Origin: Sphingopyxis fribergensis
Lineage (GTDB): Bacteria; Pseudomonadota; Alphaproteobacteria; Sphingomonadales; Sphingomonadaceae
Direction of reading: 5' to 3'
DNA length: 64,000 nucleotides
Assembly (NCBI RefSeq): GCF_000803645.1
Contig: NZ_CP009122.1
Span: 3,634,501 to 3,698,500 of the forward strand
Below are positions 34,069 through 42,534 of the stretch, piece by piece (the first letter of the stretch is position 1; each line of letters starts with the position of its first letter). The notes beneath the pieces are model-generated. The model saw only the letters and a program-made list of their open reading frames with translations. It ran no database searches and had not been told where the DNA came from. A program made the position numbers and the translations under genes.

Positions 34069-34440
34069 GTGACCGATAGTTTGTGGCTGGAAGTGGACGG
34101 GCTGACCGTTCAGGTGCTGACCGGCATTTATTCCGAAGAAACGCATCTGCCGCAGCCGCTGCGCATTTCGGTGCGCGCCAAGCTGGCGATGGCCGACCAT
34201 TATGACCCGACGACACCGCTGAGCGCGTCGAAAAATTACATGCACCTGAAATTCGCGGCGACCGAGGGTATTCCCAAGGATGTGCATTTCGTGCTGATCG
34301 AAAGCGTCGCCGACCATATCATCGATACGTTGTTCCTGCAGGACGAGAAGGTCGACGAGGTCGAGGTGAAGATCGTCAAGCTGGCGATCGCCGAGGATGG
34401 CGAAGCGATCGGCATCACGATGCGGCGAGTGCGCAAGTGA
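34069..34440 (+). CDS. folB: Dihydroneopterin aldolase
   Basis: The 123-residue product matches FolB/FolX in length and motifs: LEVDGLTVQVLTGIYSEETH at the N-terminus and the catalytic region KFAATEGIPKDVHFVLIESVADHI, here the usual Y-x-N-L-x-x-x-I variant. It converts dihydroneopterin to hydroxymethyl-dihydropterin for folate, or epimerises the triphosphate in the FolX type. GTG at 34069 is used with GCAGGA 8 bases upstream; the longer frame runs into the divergent gene. It overlaps the next gene by 4 bases (GTGA). Confidence 0.85.
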   Translation: MTDSLWLEVDGLTVQVLTGIYSEETHLPQPLRISVRAKLAMADHYDPTTPLSASKNYMHLKFAATEGIPKDVHFVLIESVADHIIDTLFLQDEKVDEVEVKIVKLAIAEDGEAIGITMRRVRK

Positions 34441-35198
34441 CGCAAAAGCTCGCTCTTGTGACGGGCGGGCTGCACCGCGTCGGCGCCGCGATTTCGGCGC
34501 GGCTGGCACGCGAAGGTTATGCGCTGGCAATCCACAAGCGCAGTCCGGGCGAGGCGGATCCGGTACTTGCCGAGGCGCTGGCCGAAACCGGCGCCGAGAG
34601 CCGCCGCTTCGCCGCCGACCTGTCGAACCCGGCCGAGGTCGATGCGCTGATCCCCAAAGTCGTCGAGAGTTTCGGCCGCGCGCCCGACTTGCTCGTCAAC
34701 AACGCCGCGCTGTTCGCCGAGGGCGAATGGACCGATCTGTCCGCCGCCGCGCTCGCCGAAATGATGCAGGTCAATTTGTCTGCGCCGGTGATGCTGGCCA
34801 AGGCGCTGGTCGCGCATAGCGAAGGCGCGCGACCCGCCATCGTCAATATTGTCGACCAGCGCGTGGTGCATCCGGTGCCCGACCAGATCGCCTACAGCCT
34901 CTCGAAATCGGCGCTGTGGCAGGCGACGGCAACGTTGGCAGTCGCATTCGGGAACCGCGCGCGCGTCAATGCCGTCGCGCCGGGGCTGACGATGGCGACC
35001 GACGATTATTCGGCGGCGCAGGTCGATCGGCTGGCGAAGCGCATGCCGCTCGGTGCACTTCCGACGCCGGCGCAGATTGCCGACGCGGTCGTCTATCTCG
35101 CGCGCGCCGAGGCGGTGACGGGGCAGACGATCTTCGTCGACGGCGGCGCGCATCTGGCGCCGATGGCGCGCGATTTCGTGGCGCTGGAGCGGGATTGA
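34437..35198 (+). CDS. SDR oxidoreductase, pteridine-reductase-like (FolM type)
   Basis: The 253-residue enzyme has TGGLHRVG, in which Arg replaces a Gly of the usual TGxxxGxG dinucleotide loop, and HKRSPGEAD at the end of the next strand; this Arg/HxRS pattern is typical of pteridine reductases (PTR1, FolM) that use NADPH. The catalytic Tyr and Lys are in AYSLSKSAL, and VNNAALF is the NNAG-like segment. Overlap with folB (4 bases) supports a pterin substrate, perhaps dihydromonapterin or dihydrofolate. This is inference; a general SDR cannot be excluded. Confidence 0.8.
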   Translation: MTQKLALVTGGLHRVGAAISARLAREGYALAIHKRSPGEADPVLAEALAETGAESRRFAADLSNPAEVDALIPKVVESFGRAPDLLVNNAALFAEGEWTDLSAAALAEMMQVNLSAPVMLAKALVAHSEGARPAIVNIVDQRVVHPVPDQIAYSLSKSALWQATATLAVAFGNRARVNAVAPGLTMATDDYSAAQVDRLAKRMPLGALPTPAQIADAVVYLARAEAVTGQTIFVDGGAHLAPMARDFVALERD

Positions 35199-35203
35199 TC
35201 AAG

Positions 35204-35339
35204 ATCCTCCCTGTCGCGCAGCGATGGGGAGGTGGCAGCGCGAAGCGCTGACGGAGGGGCTTTGGCGCGACCGTTTCCGCCCCTCCACCACTCGCTTCGC
35301 GAGCGGTCCCCCTCCCCATGGTTTCGCCACAGGGAGGAT
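35204..35339. repeat. Long imperfect palindrome
   Basis: Left arm ATCCTCCCTGTCGCGCAGCG and right arm CGCCACAGGGAGGAT, with inner arms GGGGAGG/CCTCCCC and GGAGGGGC/GCCCCTCC, form a roughly 130-base hairpin between the pteridine-reductase-like gene and the convergent dehydrogenase gene. No further copy is seen in the window. Confidence 0.75.
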
Positions 35340-35345
35340 TTCGCA

Positions 35346-36779
35346 TCAATAAATATGCACCGCCTTGGTCACCAGATACCCATCCAGCCCTTCCGGCCCA
35401 CTCTCGCTGCCAAAACCCGATTCCTTGATCCCCCCGAACGGCATGTCGAGCGTCGAGATGACGAAGCTGTTCACCCCGACCATCCCGCTTTCAATGCTAT
35501 CGACGATGCGATTGACGCGGCGGCCATTCTCGGTGAACGCAAACGCGGCGAGACCATAAGGCAGCCGGTTTGCCTGCTCCAATGCCTCGTCCTCGGTCCC
35601 GAACGGACGGATCAGTGCCATCGGGCCGAAGGGCTCGTTGTTCATTGCATCGGCCTCGATCGGCACATCGGCGATCGCGGTCGGCTGGAAGAAATAGCCG
35701 TTGCCGGTCGCCTCGCCGCCCGCGATCACGCGTGCGCCCTTCGCCTTGGCATCGGCGACCAAGGCTTCAAGCGCGGGAATGCGGCGGGCATTGGCCAGAG
35801 GGCCCATCTGCGTGTCTGCATCGAGGCCGCTGCCGATCTTCACTTTCGCCGTCCGTTCGGCAAAGCCCTTTACGAAGGCGTCGTAGATGCCCTGCTGGAC
35901 ATAGAAGCGCGTCGGCGAGATGCACACCTGTCCGGCGTTGCGGAACTTCTGCCACACGACCTTGTCGAGCGTCGCCTCTAGGTCGCAATCGTCGAAGATC
36001 AGCACCGGGGCGTGACCGCCCAGTTCCATCGTGATGCGCTTCACCCCGTCGGCGGCGAGCCGCATCAGATGCTTGCCCACCGTAGTCGAGCCGGTGAAGC
36101 TGACCTTGCGGATTACCGGGCTCGCCAGCAGATGGCGGCTGATCTGGTCGGGGTCGCCATAGACGAGCTGGACGACCTCGCCGGGGATCCCCGCATCGGC
36201 GATGCAGCGCATGATCGCGCTGGTGCAGCCGGGGGTTTCCTCGGGCGCTTTCGCGATCACGACGCAGCCCGCGGCGAGCGCGGGGGCGATCTTTTTGACC
36301 ATCAGATTGACCGGGAAGTTCCACGGGCTGAAGCCCGCGACGGGGCCGACCGGATGTTTCGTGACCATCGCACGCTGGCCGAGTGGGCGCTGAAGAACGC
36401 GGCCTTCGATGCGTTTGCCCTGCTCGGCGAAATAGTCGAACAGCCCGGCGGCCGACAGTACCTCGCCGCGCGCCTCGGCGATGGGCTTGCCCTGTTCGAG
36501 CGTCAGCAGGGTCGCGATATGCTCGACGCGCTCGCGAATGATGCCCGCGGCCTTGTGCATCAGCGCGGCGCGCTCGTCGGGGGTCTTCGCGCGCCACACC
36601 GGCCAGCCGCGCTCCGCCGCCGCCAGCGCCTCGTCGAGATCGGCGATGGTAGCCACCGGCAGTCCGGCGATCGTGCCTGCCGTCGCGGGGTTAAACACCG
36701 GCCGCTCGTCGCGCCCCTCACCGCTCCGCCAGGCACCGTTGATGAAAAGCTGGAGGTCGGCGTCGTAGGTCGCGGTCAT
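35346..36779 (-). CDS. NAD(P)-dependent aldehyde dehydrogenase, succinate-semialdehyde type
   Basis: The 477-residue product follows the GabD pattern: GPVAGFSPWNFPVNLMVKK, KVSFTGSTTVGKHLM, the Glu in TMELGGHAPV and the catalytic Cys in FRNAGQVCISPTRFYV. It ends GLDGYLVTKAVHIY, as succinate-semialdehyde dehydrogenases do. It oxidises an aldehyde to an acid in the cytoplasm; succinate semialdehyde is likely but not proved. No gabT aminotransferase is adjacent. It faces the second 2OG-Fe oxygenase, 49 bases away on the same strand. Confidence 0.9.
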   Translation of the reverse strand: MTATYDADLQLFINGAWRSGEGRDERPVFNPATAGTIAGLPVATIADLDEALAAAERGWPVWRAKTPDERAALMHKAAGIIRERVEHIATLLTLEQGKPIAEARGEVLSAAGLFDYFAEQGKRIEGRVLQRPLGQRAMVTKHPVGPVAGFSPWNFPVNLMVKKIAPALAAGCVVIAKAPEETPGCTSAIMRCIADAGIPGEVVQLVYGDPDQISRHLLASPVIRKVSFTGSTTVGKHLMRLAADGVKRITMELGGHAPVLIFDDCDLEATLDKVVWQKFRNAGQVCISPTRFYVQQGIYDAFVKGFAERTAKVKIGSGLDADTQMGPLANARRIPALEALVADAKAKGARVIAGGEATGNGYFFQPTAIADVPIEADAMNNEPFGPMALIRPFGTEDEALEQANRLPYGLAAFAFTENGRRVNRIVDSIESGMVGVNSFVISTLDMPFGGIKESGFGSESGPEGLDGYLVTKAVHIY

Positions 36780-36828
36780 GGATGGTCCTTTGCCAAGGAA
36801 ATGGGGGATGACGGCGATATAGGAAGCG

Positions 36829-37428
36829 TCAGCGATAGTTAAAGCTGATGCTGATCCGTTCGCCCTTGCCCGAATGCGGCATCACTTCGTGCCGCAGCCA
36901 GCTTTCCCACAGGAAGACGCGGCCTGCGGCGGGTTCGGCATAAATGAAGGGCAAGAAATGTTCGGGCGCGTCGTCGGTGCGGCCCGGCGCGGCCATCAAC
37001 ATTGCGAGCCGCGGATCTTCGAGCTTGAGCGCGCCCGATCCCGGCGGGACGGCGACGTAAAAGGTTCCCGACACGATGCTGTGGGGGTGGATATGGCCAC
37101 TGTGCGTGCCACCGGGTTTCAGGACATTGACCCACATAGAGTCGAGCTTCAGCGGTTTCGCGAGGTCGAAATGGCATGCCTTGACGAAAGCCTTGACCTC
37201 CTTGTCGAGCAGGCGCTTCAAATCATGGAACGCCGGGTCGCGTTCGGGCAGGTCGCCGAGGCTGGCGTAGCTGGTATAGCCCTTATAGCCATGCTCGCGG
37301 CTCCAGCGCCGGCCCGCGCCATCCTCTTCGGCGAACAGGCGGCTGCTTTCCTCCAGCTCTTCGAGCAGGTCGGGCGTGCCGATATCGGCTTCATAGAAAG
37401 TGCTGGCGAAGAGCGTACGAACGGGCAT
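36829..37428 (-). CDS. Putative 2OG-Fe(II) oxygenase (TIGR02466-like)
   Basis: The 199-residue protein has His ligands in GHIHPHSIVSGTFYVAVP and a distal His and Arg in LRHEVMPHSGKGERISISFN, matching a family often described as putative 2OG-Fe oxygenase. MWVNVLKPGGTHSG precedes the first ligands. ATG at 37428 gives the normal family length; the longer ORF to 37695 overlaps the divergent SMP-30 gene. Substrate unknown. It could be co-transcribed with the downstream aldehyde dehydrogenase. Confidence 0.85.
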   Translation of the reverse strand: MPVRTLFASTFYEADIGTPDLLEELEESSRLFAEEDGAGRRWSREHGYKGYTSYASLGDLPERDPAFHDLKRLLDKEVKAFVKACHFDLAKPLKLDSMWVNVLKPGGTHSGHIHPHSIVSGTFYVAVPPGSGALKLEDPRLAMLMAAPGRTDDAPEHFLPFIYAEPAAGRVFLWESWLRHEVMPHSGKGERISISFNYR

Positions 37429-37474
37429 GATGCGCGCAAAGCACAGCCAATGTGCAAGAGCAAGGGAGATGGGG

Positions 37475-38395
37475 ATGGCCGAGTTTGAACTGATCGCCGA
37501 CGGATTGCGCTTTCCAGAGGCGCCGGTCGTGATGGACGACGGCAGCGTCATCGTCGTCGAGATCGAGGCGAAGCGCATCACGCGCTGCTGGCCCGGCGGG
37601 AAAAAGGAGGTCATCGCAACCCCGGGTGGCGGGCCCAACGGCCTCGCGATCGGGCCCGATGGCAAGCTGTATTGCTGCAACAATGGCGGGTTCAACTATG
37701 TCGAATCGAACGGCTATCTGGCCCCGCACGGCATCGCCGACGATTATTCGGGCGGGCGGATCGAGCGGATCGACATCGAAACGGGCGCGGTCGAGGTCTT
37801 GTACAAAAGCGGCGATCATGGCGTCACCCTGCGCGGCCCGAACGACATCATGTTCGACGCGCACGGCGGCTTCTGGTTCACCGACCATGGCAAGGTCGAT
37901 TATGCCGCGCGCTGCCACGACATCGTCGGCATTTTCTACGCCAAGGCCGACGGCAGCTTTATCGAGGAAGTGATCTTCCCGAGCTATAATCCCAACGGTG
38001 TCGGCCTCTCGCCCGACGGCAGCAAGCTTTACGTCGCCGAAACCTACACCTGCCGCCTGACGCAGTTCAACATCGTCGCGCCGGGCAAGGTCGACGACGC
38101 CGCAGGCCCCGGCGGGCCCGGCATCCCCCTCTATCGCCCCGCAGGCTATAAATTCTTCGACAGCCTGGCGATGGAGGCGAACGGCAATATCTGCGTCGCG
38201 ACGATCGGCGAGTGCGGGATCAGCGTCGTCTCGCCAGCGGGCGAGCTGGTCGAATTCGTCGCGACCGACGATATCTTCACCACGAACATCGCTTTTGGTG
38301 GCCCCGACCGGCAGGATGCCTATCTGACCCTGTCGGGCACCGGCCGGCTCGTGAAGACACGCTGGGCGCGTCCGGGGCTGCAACTCCAATATTGA
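37475..38395 (+). CDS. SMP-30/gluconolactonase/LRE family protein
   Basis: The 306-residue protein is a six-bladed beta-propeller lactonase type: FPEAPVVMDDGSVIVVEIEA, PGGGPNGLAIGPDGKLYCCN, RGPNDIMFDAHGGFWFTDHG and NPNGVGLSPDGSKLYVAET show the metal-binding Glu, Asn and Asp of the family. It probably hydrolyses a sugar or aromatic lactone, or another ester. ATG at 37475 is chosen because AGGGAG lies 6 bases upstream. Its TGA is 9 bases from the VIT gene start, and its last codons overlap that gene's ribosome binding site. Confidence 0.9.
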   Translation: MAEFELIADGLRFPEAPVVMDDGSVIVVEIEAKRITRCWPGGKKEVIATPGGGPNGLAIGPDGKLYCCNNGGFNYVESNGYLAPHGIADDYSGGRIERIDIETGAVEVLYKSGDHGVTLRGPNDIMFDAHGGFWFTDHGKVDYAARCHDIVGIFYAKADGSFIEEVIFPSYNPNGVGLSPDGSKLYVAETYTCRLTQFNIVAPGKVDDAAGPGGPGIPLYRPAGYKFFDSLAMEANGNICVATIGECGISVVSPAGELVEFVATDDIFTTNIAFGGPDRQDAYLTLSGTGRLVKTRWARPGLQLQY

Positions 38396-38404
38396 AAGGG
38401 CGCA

Positions 38405-39094
38405 ATGCACGAGGAAACCCACGCCGTCACGCGGATCAGCTGGCTGCGCGCCGCGATTCTCGGCGCCAACGACGGGATCGTTTCAACTGCGAGCCTGATC
38501 GCGGGCGTCGCCGCGGCGGGCGCGTCGCAATCGTCGATCCTTGTCACCGGCACCGCAGGCCTGGTCGCGGGCGCGATGTCGATGGCGGCGGGCGAATATG
38601 TGTCGGTGAGTTCGCAGGGCGACGCGGAGAAGGCCGATGTCGAGCTGGAAAAGCGCCACCTCGCCGCCGATCCCGAGTTCGAACTCGAGGAGCTGACGCA
38701 GATCTATCAGGAGCGCGGGCTCGACCGCACGCTCGCCGAGCAGGTCGCGGTGCAGCTTACCGAGCATGACGCGCTCGACACGCATCTGCGCGACGAGCTG
38801 GGGATGACCGACGCGATGGCGGCGCGGCCGATTCAAGCGGCGGCGGCTTCGGCGGCGAGCTTTACCGCAGGCGCGGCGCTACCGCTTGCAACGGTGCTGG
38901 TCGATCGGGGCACGTCGCTGCCGTGGACGGTATCGGCGGCGTCGTTGGTCTTTCTCGCGATCCTCGGCGCGCTGGGAGCGCGGGCGGGCAATGCGCCGAT
39001 GCTGCGTCCGGTCGTTCGGGTGACTTTCTGGGGCGCTATGGCAATGGCGGTGACGATGGCGATCGGGTCGCTGCTCGGCACGACGGTGGGTTGA
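38405..39094 (+). CDS. VIT1/CCC1 family iron/manganese transporter
   Basis: The 229-residue product has the VIT1/CCC1 N-terminal helix RAAILGANDGIVSTASLIAGV, then ATGLVAGAMSMAAGEYVSVSSQGDAEKADV (residues about 56-85), and three C-terminal helices. The central segment of about 60 residues is acidic and charged and matches the cytoplasmic metal-binding domain. Family members move Fe(II) or Mn(II) out of the cytoplasm, usually with proton exchange. GAAAGGG lies 4 bases before the ATG and overlaps the end of the SMP-30 gene, so the two may be coupled. Confidence 0.92.
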   Translation: MHEETHAVTRISWLRAAILGANDGIVSTASLIAGVAAAGASQSSILVTGTAGLVAGAMSMAAGEYVSVSSQGDAEKADVELEKRHLAADPEFELEELTQIYQERGLDRTLAEQVAVQLTEHDALDTHLRDELGMTDAMAARPIQAAAASAASFTAGAALPLATVLVDRGTSLPWTVSAASLVFLAILGALGARAGNAPMLRPVVRVTFWGAMAMAVTMAIGSLLGTTVG

Positions 39095-39213
39095 TCCGCG
39101 TCGCCACCGGGGCCGGATGCCTTGCCGCCCGACCGCGATTGTCAGGGGCGTTCCCATCTGTATGACTGTCGGCCATCTCGCGGCAGCGGGCAAATCAATC
39201 GGAGGGGTCCGGA

Positions 39214-40317
39214 ATGAGTTCAACGAGCTGGGCGATCGACATCGATCGCGACGATATTACGCAGGTCAAATTGGTCGAAGATAGCAATGCGCCACTCACA
39301 ACCGGGCAAGTGCGCGTGCATATCGACAGCTATGCGATGACCGCGAACAACATCACTTACGCAGTGTTCGGGAAGCCCGCCGGGCTGTTCGGCAACGATC
39401 AGGGCTATTGGGATTTCTTCGCCGAGCTGGATACGCCCGGCCGTCTGCCCGTCTGGGGTTTTGCGACGGTGACCGAAAGCGCGGCCGAGGGTGTTGCGGT
39501 CGGCGACCGTTTCTATGGCTATTATCCGATGGCGGAGAGTGCGGTGCTGACCGTCGGCAAGGCGGGTCCGGGCGGCTTTACGGATGTGACGCCGCGTCGC
39601 ACCACCCTGCCCCCCATCTACAACAATTATCAGCGGATCGAGGCGCTGCCCGACTATCGCGCCGCGGATCATGATTATTGGCCGGTGTTCCGCCCGCTGT
39701 TCCTCACCGGCTGGCTGATCGCCGACCAGTTCGAGGATGAGGGCGATTATGGCGTCCAACAGATTTTGATCGCCAGCGCGTCGAGCAAGACCGCGATCGG
39801 CCTCGGCTTCGCGCTCAAACTGCGTACCGACCGGCCTGAAACGATCGGGCTGACCAGCGCCGCCAATGTCGAAGCAATCGCGGCGCAGGGCATTTACGAC
39901 CGCGTGATCAGCTATGACCAGATCATGACGCTGAACGCGACCACCCCCGCCGCATTGGTCGATATGGCGGGCAATGGCGCGGTGACCCGCGTGGTGCACA
40001 GCCATTTCGGCAACCAGCTTCAGGCCTCGATCATCGTCGGCAAGTCGCACTGGGATGCACAGGCCGATGTCGAAGGGCTGCCAGGCCCCGAACGCCAGGG
40101 CTTTTTCGCACCCGGCCGCAGCCAGAAACGGATCGCCGACTGGGGCGGCGCGGCGTTCGGGCAGAAGATTGCCAAGGCGTGGCTGGCGTTCATGGACGTT
40201 GCGCCGCGGCTGGCATCGGTCGATAAACGCAGCGGCGGCGATGCGGCGCTCGCTGCCTATCGGGAGATGCTCTCGGGACAGACAGACCCCAAAATAGGGA
40301 TCGTCGTCGTTCCATGA
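39214..40317 (+). CDS. DUF2855 family protein
   Basis: The 367-residue protein matches DUF2855, a family with a medium-chain dehydrogenase-like fold: DSYAMTANNITYAVFG near the N-terminus, WGFATVTES, and IASASSKTAIGLGFALK at a nucleotide-binding-like loop. Family function is unknown; it is often annotated as an uncharacterised oxidoreductase. GGAGGGG lies upstream of the ATG. Its last bases overlap by 4 the long frame of the next gene, but the real start of that gene is 50 bases later. Confidence 0.85.
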   Translation: MSSTSWAIDIDRDDITQVKLVEDSNAPLTTGQVRVHIDSYAMTANNITYAVFGKPAGLFGNDQGYWDFFAELDTPGRLPVWGFATVTESAAEGVAVGDRFYGYYPMAESAVLTVGKAGPGGFTDVTPRRTTLPPIYNNYQRIEALPDYRAADHDYWPVFRPLFLTGWLIADQFEDEGDYGVQQILIASASSKTAIGLGFALKLRTDRPETIGLTSAANVEAIAAQGIYDRVISYDQIMTLNATTPAALVDMAGNGAVTRVVHSHFGNQLQASIIVGKSHWDAQADVEGLPGPERQGFFAPGRSQKRIADWGGAAFGQKIAKAWLAFMDVAPRLASVDKRSGGDAALAAYREMLSGQTDPKIGIVVVP

Positions 40318-40367
40318 GGGTCGCACGGAGCAATCCCTTTCACCGCCGCAGGACGAAAGGACCAGCT

Positions 40368-40772
40368 ATGCTTCGTACCGTTGTTGTCGCTACTTTGCTT
40401 GCTTTCTCGCTGCCGGCCGGAGCGATGCTTGCCGAAACGCCGAAGGCAGCACCGGCGCACAAGGCCGATCTCGCCGACCGCGTCGCGGGCACCTACAAGG
40501 GCGATGTGATCTCCGACGCGCGCGGATCGTCGCGGAACAATGTGACGATCACCGTGACGCGCACGGGCCCGAACAAGGTCGAGGTCAAATCGGACTATCC
40601 GCGTATCCCTGCCGTCACCATCCCGCTCGAAAAAGCGATGGACGCGATCCTCGCGGCGAGCGGGCCGTCGGTTTTCCTGCTCGACACGGTGCGCTCGCCC
40701 GACCGGCTTGACCTCACCATCGACGATGCCAGCTGGTCGGGCACGCGCGTCGCCGCTCCTGCCAAGAAATAA
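40368..40772 (+). CDS. Secreted hypothetical protein
   Basis: The 134-residue product has a signal peptide (MLRTVVVATLLAFSLPAGAMLA) and a single beta-rich domain: AGTYKGDVISDARGSSRNN, VEVKSDYPRIPAV and RLDLTIDDASWSG look like a small lipocalin- or META-like exported domain. It contains no Cys after the signal. GAAAGGA lies 8 bases before ATG 40368. Placed 17 bases before the HAD gene, it may be co-transcribed with it. Function unknown. Confidence 0.7.
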   Translation: MLRTVVVATLLAFSLPAGAMLAETPKAAPAHKADLADRVAGTYKGDVISDARGSSRNNVTITVTRTGPNKVEVKSDYPRIPAVTIPLEKAMDAILAASGPSVFLLDTVRSPDRLDLTIDDASWSGTRVAAPAKK

Positions 40773-40788
40773 GGTTGCTCCCTCCCGC

Positions 40789-41448
40789 ATGACTTACACG
40801 ACCGTTATTTTCGACTTCGGCGGCGTCATCACGGCGTCTCCGTTCGAAGCCTTCAATCGCCTTGAGGAAGAACGGGGGCTGCCGCGCGATTTCGTGCGCC
40901 GCGTCAACAGCGCCGATCCCGACGGCAATGCCTGGGCGAAGTTCGAGCGCGCCGAAATCGATGCCGCGGCGTTCGATACATTGTTCGCCGAAGAGGCGCG
41001 CGCGCTGGGGCATGAGCTGGAAGGCGAAGCCGTGCTCGCGGTGATCGCGGGCGCGGTGCGTCCGGCGATGGTTGCGGCGCTCGACACGTTGAAGGCCAAG
41101 GGGCTGCGCATCGGCTGCATCACGAACAATGTTCCCGGCGGCAAGATGGGGATCAAAGGCGCGGGCATGACGCGCAGCGAGGAAGCCGCGAACGAGGTCG
41201 CAAAGATCATGTCGCGGTTCGAGCATGTCATCGAGTCGAGCAAGGCGGGGGTGCGCAAGCCCGATCCGCGGATTTACGAAATGATGTGCGAGGCGCTTGG
41301 CGTCGAGCCTGGGGAGTGCATCTATCTCGATGACCTTGGCATCAACTGCAAACCCGCGGCGGCGCTAGGTATGCACGCGATCAAGGTGACGAGCGGCGAA
41401 CAGGCGATTGCCGACCTGTCGGCGGTGCTGGGGCTCGAGCTGCCCTGA
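40789..41448 (+). CDS. HAD-IA family hydrolase (epoxide-hydrolase N-terminal phosphatase type)
   Basis: The 219-residue protein has motif I in VIFDFGGVITASPF, in which the usual second Asp is Gly, the form seen in the soluble-epoxide-hydrolase N-terminal phosphatase and some acyl-CoA dehydrogenase-linked HADs. Motif II is ITNNVPG, motif III KPDPRIYEMM with the Lys at GVRKPDP, and motif IV LDDLGINCKPA. It should be a cytoplasmic phosphatase or haloacid-type hydrolase. Substrate unknown. Confidence 0.85.
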   Translation: MTYTTVIFDFGGVITASPFEAFNRLEEERGLPRDFVRRVNSADPDGNAWAKFERAEIDAAAFDTLFAEEARALGHELEGEAVLAVIAGAVRPAMVAALDTLKAKGLRIGCITNNVPGGKMGIKGAGMTRSEEAANEVAKIMSRFEHVIESSKAGVRKPDPRIYEMMCEALGVEPGECIYLDDLGINCKPAAALGMHAIKVTSGEQAIADLSAVLGLELP

Positions 41449-41480
41449 CGATCGGTTTTTCGAGTGCGCGGTGAATGTCT

Positions 41481-41557
41481 GTTTTGGGGTGGTAAGCGGA
41501 CGTAGCCCTCTCCCCTTCAGGGGAGAGGGTTGGGAGAGGGGGCGGAAGCAGTTCAAG
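41481..41557. repeat. Dispersed repeat family A, copy 3 (partial)
   Basis: It starts GTTTTGGGGTGGTAAGCGG and continues through GGGCGGAAGCAGTTCAAG before diverging; the second inverted pair is missing. The minus-strand stop of the LysR gene (TCA at 41553-41555) lies inside the repeat. Confidence 0.85.
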
Positions 41558-42446
41558 CCGCCGCTTCCGCGAGGTTCAGCTTCGCCGCACGTTCGAAGAT
41601 TTGCGTCAGCACGGGTTCGGTGTCCGCAACGCGCATCGCGACCTGAAACTCGACCGGGGCCAGCGCGGGCATGCCGTCGATCCGGGCCAGCGCGCCGCTC
41701 GCCACCTCGCTGCGCACCATCGGCTGCGGGAAGATGCCGATCCCCCCGCCGGCCTTGGCAATGTCGATCATCGTGCGCGCATTGTTGCAGAGGTTGAGCG
41801 ATTTTTGCGCGATGCGCGACGCCGCGATCGCCTCGCGCATCCGGCCGTGGATCGGCGAATGGCTGGCGAGCGACCAGACGGGAAGCGCCGCCTCGCCGCC
41901 GGCAAAGGCCGATGCGACGATGGGACTCGCGAGCCACACCAGCTCAACCGCGCCGATCGGGCTCGTTTTCAGCGCCGGGTGCGCGATCGGTCCCGCGGCA
42001 AAGGCGATGTCGGTGCGTCCGGTCAGAAGCTGTTGGATCAAATTCGCGGTGAGGTCGATTTCGATTTCGAGCCCGACATTGGGCATATCGGCCTTCAATC
42101 CGGCAACGAAAGCGGGAAGGCAGCTCGCCGCCGCGATCTCGCCCGCGCCGATGCGCACCACGCCGCTCGCCTCGCCATATCCGCCGCTGCCGAGCAGCGC
42201 GACCTGCATGTCGCGGAGCAGCGGGTCGCAGTCGCGCACCAGCTTGCGCCCCGCCGCGGTGAGCGACATAGCGCGGCCTTCGCGGCGGAACAGCGCGGTG
42301 CCGAGGCGCTGTTCGAGCTCGCGCATCCGCGCCGACACCGTCGGCTGGGTCGTGTTGAGCCGCTCGGCCGCAGCCGAGAATGTCCCGAGCCGGTCGATCC
42401 AGAGCAGGGTTTCGAGATGATAGAGCGAGACGCGATTGATAGACAT
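41553..42446 (-). CDS. LysR-family transcriptional regulator
   Basis: The 297-residue protein has the helix-turn-helix GTFSAAAERLNTTQPTVSAR and effector domain with AGEIAAASCLPAFV and AGGGIGIFPQPMV. Its last five bases fall in repeat A, so its C-terminal end is set by the repeat. It is divergent from scoA across 88 bases that contain a perfect palindrome, and may control ketoacid CoA-transferase expression. The effector is unknown. Confidence 0.9.
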   Translation of the reverse strand: MSINRVSLYHLETLLWIDRLGTFSAAAERLNTTQPTVSARMRELEQRLGTALFRREGRAMSLTAAGRKLVRDCDPLLRDMQVALLGSGGYGEASGVVRIGAGEIAAASCLPAFVAGLKADMPNVGLEIEIDLTANLIQQLLTGRTDIAFAAGPIAHPALKTSPIGAVELVWLASPIVASAFAGGEAALPVWSLASHSPIHGRMREAIAASRIAQKSLNLCNNARTMIDIAKAGGGIGIFPQPMVRSEVASGALARIDGMPALAPVEFQVAMRVADTEPVLTQIFERAAKLNLAEAAA

Positions 42447-42453
42447 CGTCTAT
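42439..42453. promoter_or_regulatory. Palindrome over the LysR start (ATAG-N7-CTAT)
   Basis: ATAGAC (42439-42444), ATC, GTCTAT (42448-42453) is a perfect palindrome covering the lysR ATG; it also fits ATAG-N7-CTAT, a LysR/OxyR-type half site. Autoregulation by the LysR protein is plausible. No CtrA-like box is present. Confidence 0.4.
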
Positions 42454-42534
42454 GTATAATCCAAAAATCGAACAATTAGAATTGATGGATCAAATGCGCC
42501 AAGGTCGCGCGACATCATTCAGGAGAGCCGTCCC

